Source: Trachelipus rathkii (lineage: Eukaryota > Arthropoda > Malacostraca > Isopoda > Trachelipodidae). Taken from it: a DNA stretch of 64,000 bases. Position 1 is the stretch's first letter. Every line of letters begins with the position of its first letter. The notes beneath the pieces are model-generated. The model made no database searches, was not told the origin of the DNA, and was given only the letters and a program-made list of their open reading frames with translations. The DNA is taken from positions 1 through 64,000 of the forward strand of contig JABUQX010086917.1 of NCBI GenBank assembly GCA_015478945.1, given 5' to 3'. Of this stretch, positions 29,035 to 42,714 are shown in pieces. Made by a program: the position numbers and the translations under genes.

Positions 29035-29109
29035 GAAGAAGTAGCACCGAGTACAAATATATGGCTGTATGGACTATAAGGTATAAAAGGCGCATATATA
29101 TATATATAT
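28943..29109. repeat. TA microsatellite cluster
   Basis: TA runs at 28943-29033 and 29094-29109 with about 60 bp between them. They separate the 5' end of the Jockey-like remnant from the GCGCC-rich element. Confidence 0.8.
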
Positions 29110-29930
<821 letters not shown>

Positions 29931-30011
29931 ATAGAGGGAGAGAGAAGTACTAACACCAATTTATTGAAATATGAGGTAGGATATGTAAACGAATATATAC
30001 ATTGTGTAAGA

Positions 30012-30043
30012 GGTATATATATATATATAAGTGGTTGTTGTTG

Positions 30044-30081
<38 letters not shown>
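30012..30081. repeat. TA microsatellite with a GTT patch
   Basis: Two TA runs separated by GTGGTTGTTGTTGTT. No gene here. Confidence 0.8.
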
Positions 30082-30084
<3 letters not shown>

Positions 30085-31200
30085 AAAAAGACTAGCAGAG
30101 TTTGTAACAGTTGATAAAATCGACGACTTTTCGCCTCGACTAGTGCCACCCTCAAGTCTAGATAATAAATGAAGTAAATACAAATCAAAATGCAGTTTTA
30201 ATTAAAGTAATATGAGATACAATTAAAAGATAATAAACATTGTTATAAAATATTTACTGTACTATCCTTAGGTGTTACAATCTAAAAAAAATATATTGTT
30301 TAATTAAAAAAAAAATAATAATAAGGAAACGTTGCAAACAATAATATTTACCTTTATCACTAATATGTGTTTATTGACTGTATTTTGAATTTTATTAAAA
30401 ATAAAATAATAAAATAGAAGAAATCGGTTTTGAGGTGAGGATTTACCATAAGTTGGTTGAGTGGTTGGTTGGTTGGTTGGTTGGTTAACATATTTTAGAA
30501 ATTTTGGAAGATAGATTGAAGGTGTTTGAAGATGTGATTTCGATCCGTCATGCGGAGCCTAGGAAGAAACTTCCCATGAGATGCAAATTTTCATAAGTAA
30601 AGAAATTACAACCATATATAAATTATTAGGAGGCGTGTAGCTGCATAAAAGAAACATTGTTATTTACATCTGGGGCTAATATAAAGAGACTGTAGAACGT
30701 CAATAGCTAATCGACGTGATTTATATGAATGTCAGATAATAAAAGATTAAAATAGTAAAACAAATATAAATAACTCTTACTAATCTAACATTCTTTAATC
30801 TAGTTGACGACTACTTTCCATAGATAATTATAATATATATGCGAAATACTGTATATGTTTCATTGAACGGTGATTTTAAGGTATATAAACGGTCTCATAT
30901 CAGTGTGAAACAGTTACACGTAGTCGGGGTCGAATAGACAAAATCGGTCTCTTGAAGAGATATATGAAAGCTAAGCAAGACAGAATAGTGAACTTGTATT
31001 GCCGTTTGTCAGCCCGTTTAGATCTTTCTATAGTTGTAAGCAGTGCAAAGTATCTAATACATTCTGAGTCAACGGGAATTTTACATTTCACGGTGGCCAG
31101 TGCAGTTTCCATCTCAGCGAGGAATGATGCCAGAAAAAGACAATGCTCAATATCCTGTTCTTAACTAGCAGCGAGCGGGTGCGGGTGCGTATAGTTTTAA
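30082..31200. other. Clean intergenic stretch
   Basis: No recognisable gene. A short TTGG tetranucleotide repeat lies at 30452-30487. Overlapping open frames of 70 codons occur on both strands at 30900-31164; neither resembles a known family and at least one must be a shadow. Confidence 0.45.
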
Positions 31201-34200
31201 ATCATATATATATAAACCTATCTACTATATATAATATATATATATATACTAATATATAACTGATATTATTTAATATCTGGAACGACACCCTCAACTTTAA
31301 ATGAAATTTGTACAGATGCCACGTAAATTGTATAGCATATCTAATGATATTAGGTTATAAGTGATGAAAGAAGAATAAACATAAGCTATGTTTAAAAACG
31401 AAACCTTCAGATTTTATTAGGAGTGTTCGCTATTAATCAGATACATATCAAACTCTGCTGAGGTTTTGAAATGAGGAATATAGCGGGTCTTCGTGTATTA
31501 TATACTTACAGAAGAAGGAAATGGTACATAAGGCAAATGTTTCCTTCAAGAGAAATAAACGGAGAATACCACATATTATCTCATCTGCCGAATTAAATCT
31601 GAATATCTTTAATTCTGATAATTTTCCACCATTATTAACCTTTTTAAAAATGAAAATCAAATAAATAAAAGTGAGAAGGTTATCACACAAAAAATAACGG
31701 GGTATAAATATTAATATTAAAATTAAGCTTTGGGGGAAGAGTGAGGAGGGGTGGCGGATAGGTGAAAAAGCGGTTAGGAGGTGGCGACGTAGGAAGATGT
31801 TATCTTTTTTTATCTCATTTATGATACGTCTATAAAAATTATTTAAATATCACAAAATTTTTGTTTTCTATTAAATAGTAAAACTTTGTTAAGGAGAATA
31901 CATGGAAGAAAAAATCCTGTAAGGTTTGGTAAAGTATACAAACCACCAATAGCTCACCTGAAGAAGTCTACTGAAGCTAGAGAGATCACCGAAAATTCTT
32001 GTAGATCATTGCTTAAGATAGAAGCTTTATTAATTAAGATATTTATATATATACAGTATAAGATGATTAAATATTTAATCTTTGCACTGAAATTTTATCT
32101 TATGCAATACAACAAAGGTGAACCCAACTTTGCTCTAAAGCACATAAATAAAATTACTATGGATGTCTTTATCTCATAATAGGTAATTATTAACAAAGCC
32201 ATAACCACTTTTTGAACTTAAACGCCTTTACCGTTAACACATTACTCGTCGCTATTCATCTACAAGGCATTACAGTCTTTTTAAAGCATATATTTATAAT
32301 ATATAGTAATATAACTATATTAATTATATATTATTACTTATATATAATTATTATATATAACATTATACTTATATTATTTAATATATATATATATTTTAAT
32401 AATATACATTATATAATGTATATATCGAGAAATTCTCCTAGATAGGATTAAGATATACTATAGTCTCATGATAAAATATCACTGAGCTTATGATCGTTTA
32501 ACTTATAAAGTTTTATTAAAAGAAGGGGGAGTTATTCAGACTGTTTCTGTTTGAGGCTTCAGTTTCGCTGAAACGAGAGACCTTTTCGTTCACGTGTACT
32601 TTTTTAAGAACAGCTGGAGGGGTACGTTAGGTTCGATTCAATACATTGCACGGGAAGAGAAGAGTAGATTTATAAAATTATGACGCAATTCGACTATAGG
32701 TAATAGCCACTTCAGCATCGTAACATTGGATTCAACACCTTCACTTAGTTCCTTTAAGTTTTGAAAGTGAAGCTGATAAACAGTCATGTAAAGTTAACCC
32801 TTAAGAAATCTACAGCGAGAATTTTTTAGTTAGACAATGTGAAGCACGACTCGCTGAATAGGTTCACCACAAAGATTCGTGTAGATTAGTATAGGCTTAT
32901 GTCGTCATGGTCAGTACTCCTGCAAAGTGCAAAATATTGAGCTGACTATAAGATATTCGCAACGTAGCTTTTCTCAGCGCACGCGCACGCAGGAGGGACA
33001 GATGCAGATCGAAACTGATCACCATACGCATATATCAATACATTAGCAACATAATGATGTAACATCCGGTTAAAGGATCGCCAATTCGACTCAAATTCAA
33101 TTGGCCATTGGGCAATAAGAAGCCATATACACGAGGATCTGAAGAAATACTATCTCAAAATCAGCTAGGTCTTTTATTACACCATACTTACAGTCAGCGT
33201 AGTTTAACACGTATTTTATGTTCTCACAGCACTACACTCACAACCTCTAAATCTAACGTCTATCGAATACACATAATATCTTATTCAGTAGATATCCGCC
33301 TCTTAACCCTAACAGAGACCCAGAAGGAGATCATGGGGGTGTCGCAGAACACATTGGGGAACTATCGAGACTCTACTAAACTATCTTAAATTTCCAGAAC
33401 CTACTTATAGTACGTCACCTATGAACCAGAGTTTCTCGGAGAATTTACAATCATTAAAACGGTAGCAAACACGACACCAGGGGAAGTAAGCCTTCTAGCG
33501 GGTGCAGATCAAAAGGCTTATATGTACTATTTACTCATCCCCATAAGGTGATTTAATTTGCTAAATATACCTAACCATCATTCTCATTGACCATTCAATA
33601 AATATTATAATATATATATATATATATATATTAATATTTTTATATATATATAATATATTATGATTATTATTATATATAACATATATATTAAATATTATTA
33701 TAATACTAATATAATATTTCAAAAATTCATATGCCCGTATTGTCTTATAAATCAAATATTTCTATATATATTAAAATCTATATTTTAATATATATAATTA
33801 TATATTATAGTTATATATATATTATTACTTATAAATATTAATTCTATTAATACTATATATTATTATTAATTAATATATAATTATATAACTTTAATATACT
33901 ATATATTATATATTTAATACATAGACTATTATATAATATTATATTAATATTATAATCCGTTAATACTAATTTCTAGCATTGCTTCATAATACTATACCTA
34001 TTAATAATAATATAATATAAAATATTATATATATAATATTATATATATAAAATAATAATATCTCATCATATTCGTGTGTTTCATAAACTAACACCTTCAT
34101 TACAACTATTTTTAAAATACATATAATATATACCTGAATGTAAATAGGTCCATTTTACACTATCGAATATACCTGGGAGTATATAAATATAAGAGCTGTT

Positions 34201-34430
34201 GATATGTGCTACTTTAATCACAATAGGAATTATATAATAAAATATATAGCACTAGATAATGAAAGCTCGCAACTGTCATTTCACGTCTTTAATTAGATAT
34301 TAACATAAAGTAATTAAATTCACTAGTTACATTTTTATATTATCAACGTCGGAACCGTTATGCTATATACTATAACGTAAAGTATCGTAATATAGATCAT
34401 ACTAATAGACTTGGTATCTAGTTAATAGTT
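31201..34430. other. Indel-rich AT-dominated stretch, no gene recognised
   Basis: Degenerate AT tracts at 31201-31260, 32280-32430 and 33600-34060, with ordinary sequence between. A 97-codon open frame at 31886-32179 has no recognisable motif. Irregular breaks in the AT runs suggest lower base accuracy than in 19.6-31 kb. Confidence 0.4.
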
Positions 34431-34537
34431 TCGTTTTGTACATGTTTTTCATTTATTGGGCAAAAATACATTCAAGTAGCACGAACGGCTTAAGTGGGAT
34501 GAACTTATCTTCGACTAACTCTCACTGTAATACATTA

Positions 34538-34690
34538 TCTCTCTCTCTCCTCTCTCTCTCTTCTCTATATTCTCTTTCTCTTCTCTCTATCTTATTCGTG
34601 ACTATTTCATCACCTATATAATAATAAATCTAGCCTACCGCTTGTTTGAAGAATAGAGATGCTTCCATCTCTCTCTCTCCTCTCCTCCAT
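34538..34690. repeat. CT-rich microsatellite patches
   Basis: TC/CTCT runs at 34538-34595 and 34667-34690, interrupted irregularly. Purine-rich relatives (AGAG) occur at 35340-35415 and 35620-35700. Confidence 0.7.
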
Positions 34691-36480
34691 ACAGAAAGAA
34701 GAAAGTGATCTCTCGCTTAAGAAAAGGCGATAAATGCGATTGTATTATAGAAGAGATAAAAGTAAATCAGGTGAAGTTCAGATCCAGTGGAACTTAATAT
34801 ACTATAGTAGTTCAGTTCAGAGAGAGAGATTAAGTTACCTTGAGAGAACAATAATCAACTATGGATCAACATTTAGATCACTTAAAAAAAAAACAGGAAA
34901 TGAGCCTTTCAAGATAATTTGATATATATATATAAATTATAATAAATTATTAAATATTTGCATATAGTACAGAAGAAATATATAAAATGGCAGATAAAAA
35001 TTAAGTAATGTCCCTGAGTGTTACAAAAAAAAAAAAACAGTTTGTATGTTGTAACATGTAAATTCATACACAGCTTTTTGGAGGATGATGAGTAAAGCTT
35101 TCATTTTTTGTCTCTCCGCTGGCCCTAGGGCTGTGATTGCTGTTGATATGTTGTTCGTTGTTGTTGTGAAATTGTTAGTTGTTTTGTCTGCATCATGATC
35201 GTTGGTAATTCGTCAACACTGTGTTGTGCATTTTGTTTCTAGAGAGTTGATATATACGCCTACGAAGTCTTTAGTTATTCATTTGTTTATAGCATTGGAC
35301 GTAGTGTGGAGACAGTATGTGTATGACTGGTGAGGAATATGGACTAGAGGGAGTGAGAAGGAGAAGAAGCACAGAAGAAGGGGAGAAGAAAGAGAAGAGA
35401 AGAAGAAATAAGTAAAGATAGGAAAAAAGATGACATCGTCGATAGTCAGTAATCCTAGATGACACTCTATTACATCTCTCTCGCTCTCTCCTCGTCTATC
35501 CCAGCAAGTAAGATAAGAGTCGCTCCAGTACCGAGATAAAAGAATCCTCTAAGGCGATAAGAGCAAAATAAGAAAATATAAAGATACTCGGATGAGATGA
35601 AATCTACTAGAGAACGATTGCAGAGAAGGTCGAGAGAGAGCGGGGAGAGAGAGGCAGGAGAAGAAAGTACCCCGAGAGATAAGAAGAAAGATCTCTCAGC
35701 AATCGTCTATCTACTCGCATCTGAAATCAGCATCTCTCAGTCTCTCGTCTCATAACAATAGACCAGAAACTCGTCGTGAGAAAACAAAGAGTATTCTTGA
35801 AAAGGTCTAGAGATCCATCAAGAGAGTGAAAAATTATAATAAATAATGAATAAGATAATAATAATAGAAAATAATAATAGAAATAATAAATAAATAATAA
35901 TAATATAGTATGAATAATAATATTACATTAATAATATAAAAAGAAGAAGTAAGAAGAAAGAATAATAGAAATATGAAACTCGGCAAAAAGTTAAAATGCA
36001 TTCATCCGGCTTTATTGGCAGAGACTGACTCAGGTTAAACTTCATTGTTACATGTTGCCATTGTATACGAGGTGGCGGTACTCAGAGCCTGTGTCAGAGG
36101 TCCTGTAGCATGCTGTAGTTTTGTTGTTGTTTTAGTGTATGTTCGATTGTATGTTGTTGTTAGATCTGGTATGTATGTTCGTTGTTGTTGTTGTTTGTGG
36201 TTGTTGTTGAATGCCTCTTTGTGACTGGCTCACTGGTCTTTGCTGGATTCTGATCTGGGATGAACGAAGCAGAAAATGGAGAAATGAAGCAAGGAGAAGA
36301 AGGACGTATAAAACACTTTCGTAGCCATTTGGTGGTTATAAAACGGTATCAAATCACATAATAATAATAATGAATAATATAATACATAATAATAGATAAA
36401 TAGATAATAATAATTCAATAATAATAATATATAATATAAAATAAAATGATCTATGATTATAACTAGATAAATATACCTAA
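34691..36480. other. Low-complexity mixed stretch, no gene
   Basis: AG-rich patches (35340-35720), AAT-rich patches (35835-35960 and 36360-36430) and GTT-rich patches (35130-35180 and 36115-36210). No coding family is recognised. Confidence 0.45.
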
Positions 36481-36837
36481 CTAATATAATACTAACACTC
36501 ATCTAACAGTATACCGTATGATATATATACGGCCTATAATTACCAATATAATAAATAAACTAATATACTATAGACTATTATACCTAGTATAGTAATACTA
36601 TAGACAGCCTGAACTATTATATTATAGCTAGATAGTATATACTATACTAACATCAATATACCTACTATGATATAATTAGCATTAATATAATACGATACTA
36701 TAGCACACTATGATCCACTACCCTATAAACCCATACAACTAACCGCTAAGCGTACATATACATATCACAATGTATACCTACTTATATACGTATATATATA
36801 CACCTATACTACATAATAGTACCCCTAATACAGTTTA

Positions 36838-37072
36838 ATTTGTCAGAAACTGTCTTTCTTACAATCAGTGCCAAAGAACTTAATCTTTCAGGATAGAATA
36901 AGCGGCAGAAAGGGATTAACGTTTTCCTCCTTGATTTGTAAGCCTTTTTATACCAGCAAACCGTCATAGAATAAATACACATTGGCAAGTTCTACAAGCA
37001 ACGTCATGGGAATGAAAATTGCTATTATTCATTTATATTCGATGATTTTTAATACACAATTTCTGATCCATG
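36838..37072 (+). repeat. Direct duplication, copy 1
   Basis: Matches 37286-37525 in the same orientation. Shared words in order include TTTGTCA, AAACTGTC, AGGATTAAC (GGGATTAAC here), GAATGAAA, TTCGATG and TTTTAATACACA. Differences are indel-rich. The copies are about 450 bp apart and separated by AAT/AT-rich sequence. Confidence 0.65.
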
Positions 37073-37285
37073 AATAATAATATATCATAGATAATAATAA
37101 ATTAATAATAAAATCATAATAATAATGAGAATATAAATAAAATAATAATAATAATAAATATAATATATATATCACAACCTTTCACATATATAATAATATA
37201 TAAATAATATATATATATGTAGACTATGGACCTACCTATATATTATATAACTACTAACATGGTATATATAGATCAGTAGATGTTA

Positions 37286-37525
37286 CTTTGTCAAAAAACT
37301 GTCATTCTCTTATCATAGCCCATAGGCTTAATACTTTAATCAGGTAGAAAAGAAATATACGGAGAAAAAAGGATTAACTAGTTTCTCGAAATTTAAGACC
37401 CTTTAACCGCAAACCTCATTAGGACTAACTCCGCCTTGAATTCTCAAAGCACGTATGGAATGAAATTCATTTTAATTCGATGGTTATTTACGTAATTTTA
37501 ATACACATTTTTGAAACTCCATAAT
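37286..37525 (+). repeat. Direct duplication, copy 2
   Basis: Second copy of the 36838 unit. AT/AAT low complexity (about 37070-37280) follows the first copy and leads into this one. A short open frame on the minus strand overlaps only its last part and does not extend into copy 1. Confidence 0.65.
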
Positions 37526-38810
37526 TCCTATAATACAAAGAGTGATTTGAAGACGGTTGAAGACTCCCTTGAGCAGCGGTCAGTTTAAGTCGATAACTAT
37601 AACCATGGTGGACCACCGGTAGATGAAAGCAGCCGTAAAAGCGATACGGATTCAGAGTTCTATCGCTGTCCAATTTTAATAATATAATGATCACACAGTG
37701 GAGGGAATGGGAAGGATAAGGATTAGATAAAACACCATTCATCTCAATTGACAATATAACGCGAAACGAAGAAGAAACGAGAGTCTATAACCAACAAAGA
37801 CGGGCGGTGGCGGCGAAAGGACCAGCAGGCGGTATTGGGAGGCGGAGAGAAGGACAACGGGGCGCGGTAAGGCGGGGGACCGCAAGTCAGATTCCAGAAA
37901 ACGGGGCCAGAGGCGCGGAAACAGCTTGTGTGTGGTGATGATGTGTAGCGTGGCGGAGACGAGAGAAGAGTAGTATGATAGAATAGTAAGTCATCCGGCA
38001 ACAAAATAGGGGGGTAGGGTAAACTAGCGTAATAGAGGTATGGGTAGAGAGATGGTGGGAGGAAATAAGGGGGGTGATGCGTGTGGGTGTGATGTGTGTG
38101 TGTAGTGTGTGGTATGCCGCCAAGAATTAAAATCAAGGATATGTTTAAGTATGCACTGGCGGTCATCTACATGAACACTCGAATTGTAGCGACAACACTA
38201 ACGGTGCACAACGCACATGAAGATAAATGTAAAAAAGAGTGGGGGAGAACAAAAGGGGGGTAGGGTAATAATGAATATAATAAACATATAATACCAACAT
38301 AAAATTATTACATTTCAAAAATTATATATATATGTACGCGAGCTTCGCTCGCTGGATTTCGAATGCACAGCAAATAGTATGCTTATGGAACATGTTGAAG
38401 TGATTGCAAAATCAATCTACTGCAATGTGCGTTGCCTCTAATCTCGCAGCTGTTCATGGTAGGAAAATTCAATTTCATATATTTCCTTTTGAACAACGAC
38501 AATATGGTATAGGGCACAAATCAAGTAAAAAAATTTGGTTTATCTCTATTTATTTATAAATTACATGAAAATTTCATTAAAATCGAATTGATGGCAAAAA
38601 AGTTTATTTTTTCAGAAATAAAGAAAATTTGGTTTTCATCACTTTTCTATAAATTGGGAAATCATTTTTTAAAATTCATAAATAAAAATAATTGATAGAA
38701 TTTCTAACACTTTGTTCCTTGTATTATACATAGAGAGTAGATATTATTTAGGATTATTTGAATGTTAAGCTCTATGTTAACAACTCAGGAACTATCCAGG
38801 AACAGAGCTA
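37526..38810. other. No gene recognised
   Basis: A G-rich patch at 37800-38115 includes interrupted GT repeats (38060-38112) and gives long proline/serine frames on the minus strand, which are compositional. A small hairpin, CGAGC-TTC-GCTCG, lies near 38339. The rest is AT-rich. Confidence 0.45.
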
Positions 38811-39960
38811 TAATATAAATATAATATATATATATAAGTATAGTATAGTAATCATAATAATATATAATAGTATAAGATATAATAAGAACTATATAGAATA
38901 TAATAGTATATAATATAGGTCACATAATATAGACATTTAATATATGCAATAGTCTGCATAATATATAATGAAATATTAATAAGAATACTATATACTATAA
39001 GGATGATATACGACAGACTGCACATAATAATATAAAAATATATTATATATACTATATATATATACATCTATATAAACAAATATATATAAAAAAAAGAAAG
39101 CTATTATATAATAATAATAGTAACCAAAATAAATATAAGAAAATAACAATATAAATATACTATATAATATAAGTATATATATATATAAATATATAGGTAA
39201 AATAAAATACTATATTAAAGATATAATAATATACGTAATATATATATTAAAAAAAAAGAATAAAGAAAAAAGTTATATAATGTATTCATCAAGAAAATAA
39301 TATTCCTAAAAATATAGTATATTTGAATAAATGATAAATTCCTATAGAAAATGAAAAAAAAAAACTATAAGACTATACATAAGACTATATATAGACTAAA
39401 TATAAGACTATATATAATATAAAAAGAGTATAAAGACTGAACAGAATATATGAATAATAATAGCCTGTACAGATGAACTCAATAGGTGAAAATTCTAAAT
39501 ATATACGGATAAAAGATATATAAGATAATATTATACTAATAAAGATATATATATCACTACCCATTATATAAACTAAATAAGATAGTATAATAAATATATA
39601 AACATACTATATATTTATATATATAGTTATATATATATATAATAAATATATATATATATATACTTATATAATGATATAATATATAAAATATGAGACGTAT
39701 ATATATATATATTATATTAATATTGTATATATATATATTATTTATCTACATCTTTTTACTGTATAAAAACAAATAATACATAATACTATAAATAATATAT
39801 ATATAGATATATAGTATATAATATATATAATATATATATATAATTATAATATATATATATACTATGTATATAGGGCTATTAACAGTATATATAATATAAT
39901 ATAGTAATATATATATACTATATAATATATATCCATATATATATATACAAATACTATATT
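38811..39960. repeat. Long degenerate AT-rich tract
   Basis: About 1.15 kb of interrupted TA, ATA and A-rich sequence with no coding signal. Interruptions are irregular. Confidence 0.65.
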
Positions 39961-40154
39961 TATACTATAATTTAAAGATATACAAACCCATAGATGTCCC
40001 CTAGAATAGTTGCTAAAAGTAGTAACAGTAAATATATATATATAATATCATATATCTACTAGATAGATATCTGTTGTGTGAGTAAACATGTAACAATGGG
40101 CAACTACCAATATATTTCTGAAAGAGCCGCGCCTGATATAATATGATAGAGAAT

Positions 40155-40320
40155 GTCAACATGCACTCTACTAATACTGCCGAAGCATACTTAGAACAGC
40201 ATAACAAAAGTAGTGGAGGAACATCTGCTAACAAGAAAAGGGGAATGGTGTAGGTTGCAACAACATTCGCCGAGAATTACCAAGAATTTGATAGCGTGGT
40301 ATACAGACAGCAACAATAAG
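40155..40320 (+). pseudogene. Unidentified possible coding fragment
   Basis: From about 40158 one plus frame opens MHSTNTAEAYLEQ, meets a single stop near 40250, and continues in frame with AENYQEFDSVVYR to about 40308. Balanced amino-acid use is unusual for this AT-rich neighbourhood. I do not recognise the family. Minus-strand frames overlap it (40013-40397). It could be a transposon relic or chance. Confidence 0.2.
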
Positions 40321-40489
40321 AACCAGGATCGCTGGTTTCTTATATCATGAATAGCATAATACAGAACGACATCATTTATCAGTGTGAAAGTGGACATTTT
40401 TCCATGGTCACAGGTTACTTCTCATAATAATAATAAGATAGTATAGAACATAAATGGAAAAAGAAAGTATGATTGTTATTTATGTATTA

Positions 40490-40780
40490 TATTAAATATA
40501 TATATATATATTTATCTATATAGATATAGATTCTTTTTTTATCTTTATATACTATATATATAATATATAATATATCATAATATATACTATAAATAATAAT
40601 CATATGTACATATGTAATGTTAGTATGTTATTATATATAATATATACTATATTCTTGTATATATATATATATTAATTATAACATATGTTTATATATATAT
40701 TATATTAAATATACCGCTATATATATATATATATATATTATTATATATATATTATATTTATATAATACATATATAAAGTG
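40490..40780. repeat. Degenerate AT tract
   Basis: Interrupted TA repeats immediately before a GC-richer island. Confidence 0.65.
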
Positions 40781-41012
40781 CTTTATCCCCTATGCAAGGG
40801 GTAATAAACACGGGGGACCCTAACAGGAAAAATAGGGAACTTTAGGCCGGCTATCCCAAACCAGCGCACCCAACGTGTTCGCAGTCAAGTTTTAATTCCT
40901 GCCCAGGTAGATAAAACACCAACTGCTACGCGGGGAGTTTGACCAGCGTCCCTCCGTCGTTATGAGCGTGCGGGTGGGACTCAACCTCTGCGCCCACGAG
41001 GGGCGTTCATGA
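40781..41012. repeat. GC-richer island between AT tracts
   Basis: About 230 bp with sharply higher GC, flanked by TA repeats on both sides. It begins with a small imperfect hairpin, TTATCCCC-TATGC-AAGGGGTAA (40783-40806). It resembles the islands at 26480-26709 and 49700-49930 in setting but not clearly in sequence. Probably a short transposable-element fragment; the class is unknown. Confidence 0.4.
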
Positions 41013-42714
41013 TATACTATATTATATAATTATATATTATAGGTTATATATGATGATTATTTTTATTTATTAATTGTAATTTTGTTGTCATTACGATGAC
41101 TAAGGTAATAAATTGTTTTTATATGTTAATTATATATGGAGTAGGACATTTTGGCATATGTATTTTTTTTAAAACTTTGCAGGTGAGGAAATAAATCGTT
41201 AGAAAAATGCCACGCATAACATACTTATATAGGTAAATTTACTTTACTAATCAATATAATGAGTTGCATTTATATCATATATATTACTAGCTAGTCTTTA
41301 GTATAATATAATTATACGTATATCGCTCATAGGCGTACTGCGATATTAAAGATACAATAGTTTTTATATATAACTACTCATGATTATAATTTGCTTCACT
41401 CACCATTGTTTTAATAAACAACAGAAATTATTTTAACATGTAAAAGTAAATATGGCATATATGCGCACAGATGAAAAAATAAAAATCGTGAAAATGAAAA
41501 AAATTAAGAAATTTCTAGAAACATACAAAAAAATATTAATTCTAAACTGAAATGTTTCTCAAATATTTGTTTCATTTTCTTTTAATTATTGGTAAAAAAA
41601 CATTGGATACGTATTTTGGTGAATTACAATTAGCTTTTTTTACAATGTACGATTTTTCGGATTGCGAATTACAGGATCGAATAGAATTATACTCCACACA
41701 CACGGATCTCGGAACTCTTCCCAATCACAAGGATGTCGATCGCTGAGAGGTGCTGTCAGGATTTTGAGATTCGGTGATTCAAGGATTCTGGAATCATTTC
41801 CACCCCATTCGGGAAATTTACTGGAATTCGGTTTTGTATTACTCTCAAAAGTTGCCCGGATTCGTCATCATGAATATATTATTTATACTATTTCATTATT
41901 ATATATAACTATAATATCAAAATCTATATATTTATTAATTAATTATTAAATGTTTAATAATATATATAAATGATAATATATTAATGTAGTAAATATATGA
42001 AAACTTTTGCTTCTCTGCTTTTCCCTAGGAGAAAAGCTCTGAGTTTCATTGAGACTGATATAAAATAGTATTGTACGTGTTATTACACAAGAATATATAT
42101 ATTCGCCTCTACCTCATAGTATGTATTGAGTGGAGCGTAAATTTGAAATAAATAAATGATAATAAAATAATATAAAATCTTGAGATAATTGAGAATATAT
42201 ATATATCTTATATATAGTGAGCTATTTGTTTTTATATACTATATATTTATATACTAATATTTATATAATATAAGAGTATATTATATATATGCAAACATAT
42301 ATATTAATATACTAATATATATTATATATGCTTATGTTTAGCTCAGTAAGAGAATAACTGCCGTATATAGTTTTTATAGACTTCGCAACTCATATGACAG
42401 GATAATTTATTCTTTTGAAGTTTATTTAGCATAGCTGTTTGTGTGTCAGTGATATACGTTGTATATGAGATAGGTACCGTTGTTGTAAGGTAACTTAGGC
42501 TTCTGAAATAAGTGGAATCAACAAGAGTAGTTGTAGATCATATAAATAAAAACCAATAGTGAGCTATATTAAAGAATATAATAATTATATACTTAATATA
42601 TTTAAGTTATATATTATTATTATTATATATATATATATGGTATATACCTTATTATTATATATATATATATATATAATTATATATATACTATATATATATT
42701 ATAATGAATTAGTG
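41013..42714. other. No gene recognised
   Basis: AT-rich sequence with degenerate TA tracts at 41880-42000, 42180-42340 and 42580-42710. Overlapping frames at 41552-41949 show no known motif. The last AT tract directly precedes the reverse-transcriptase fragment and may interrupt that element. Confidence 0.4.

Noticed and set aside
37744..38166. 140-codon minus-strand frame rich in Pro, Ser and Tyr
   Set aside because: It arises from a G-rich, GT-repeat-containing stretch; composition is low-complexity and no family motif appears.
40783..40806. Small hairpin considered as a tRNA or regulatory RNA
   Set aside because: A single imperfect stem; the surrounding island shows no cloverleaf or T-loop sequence.
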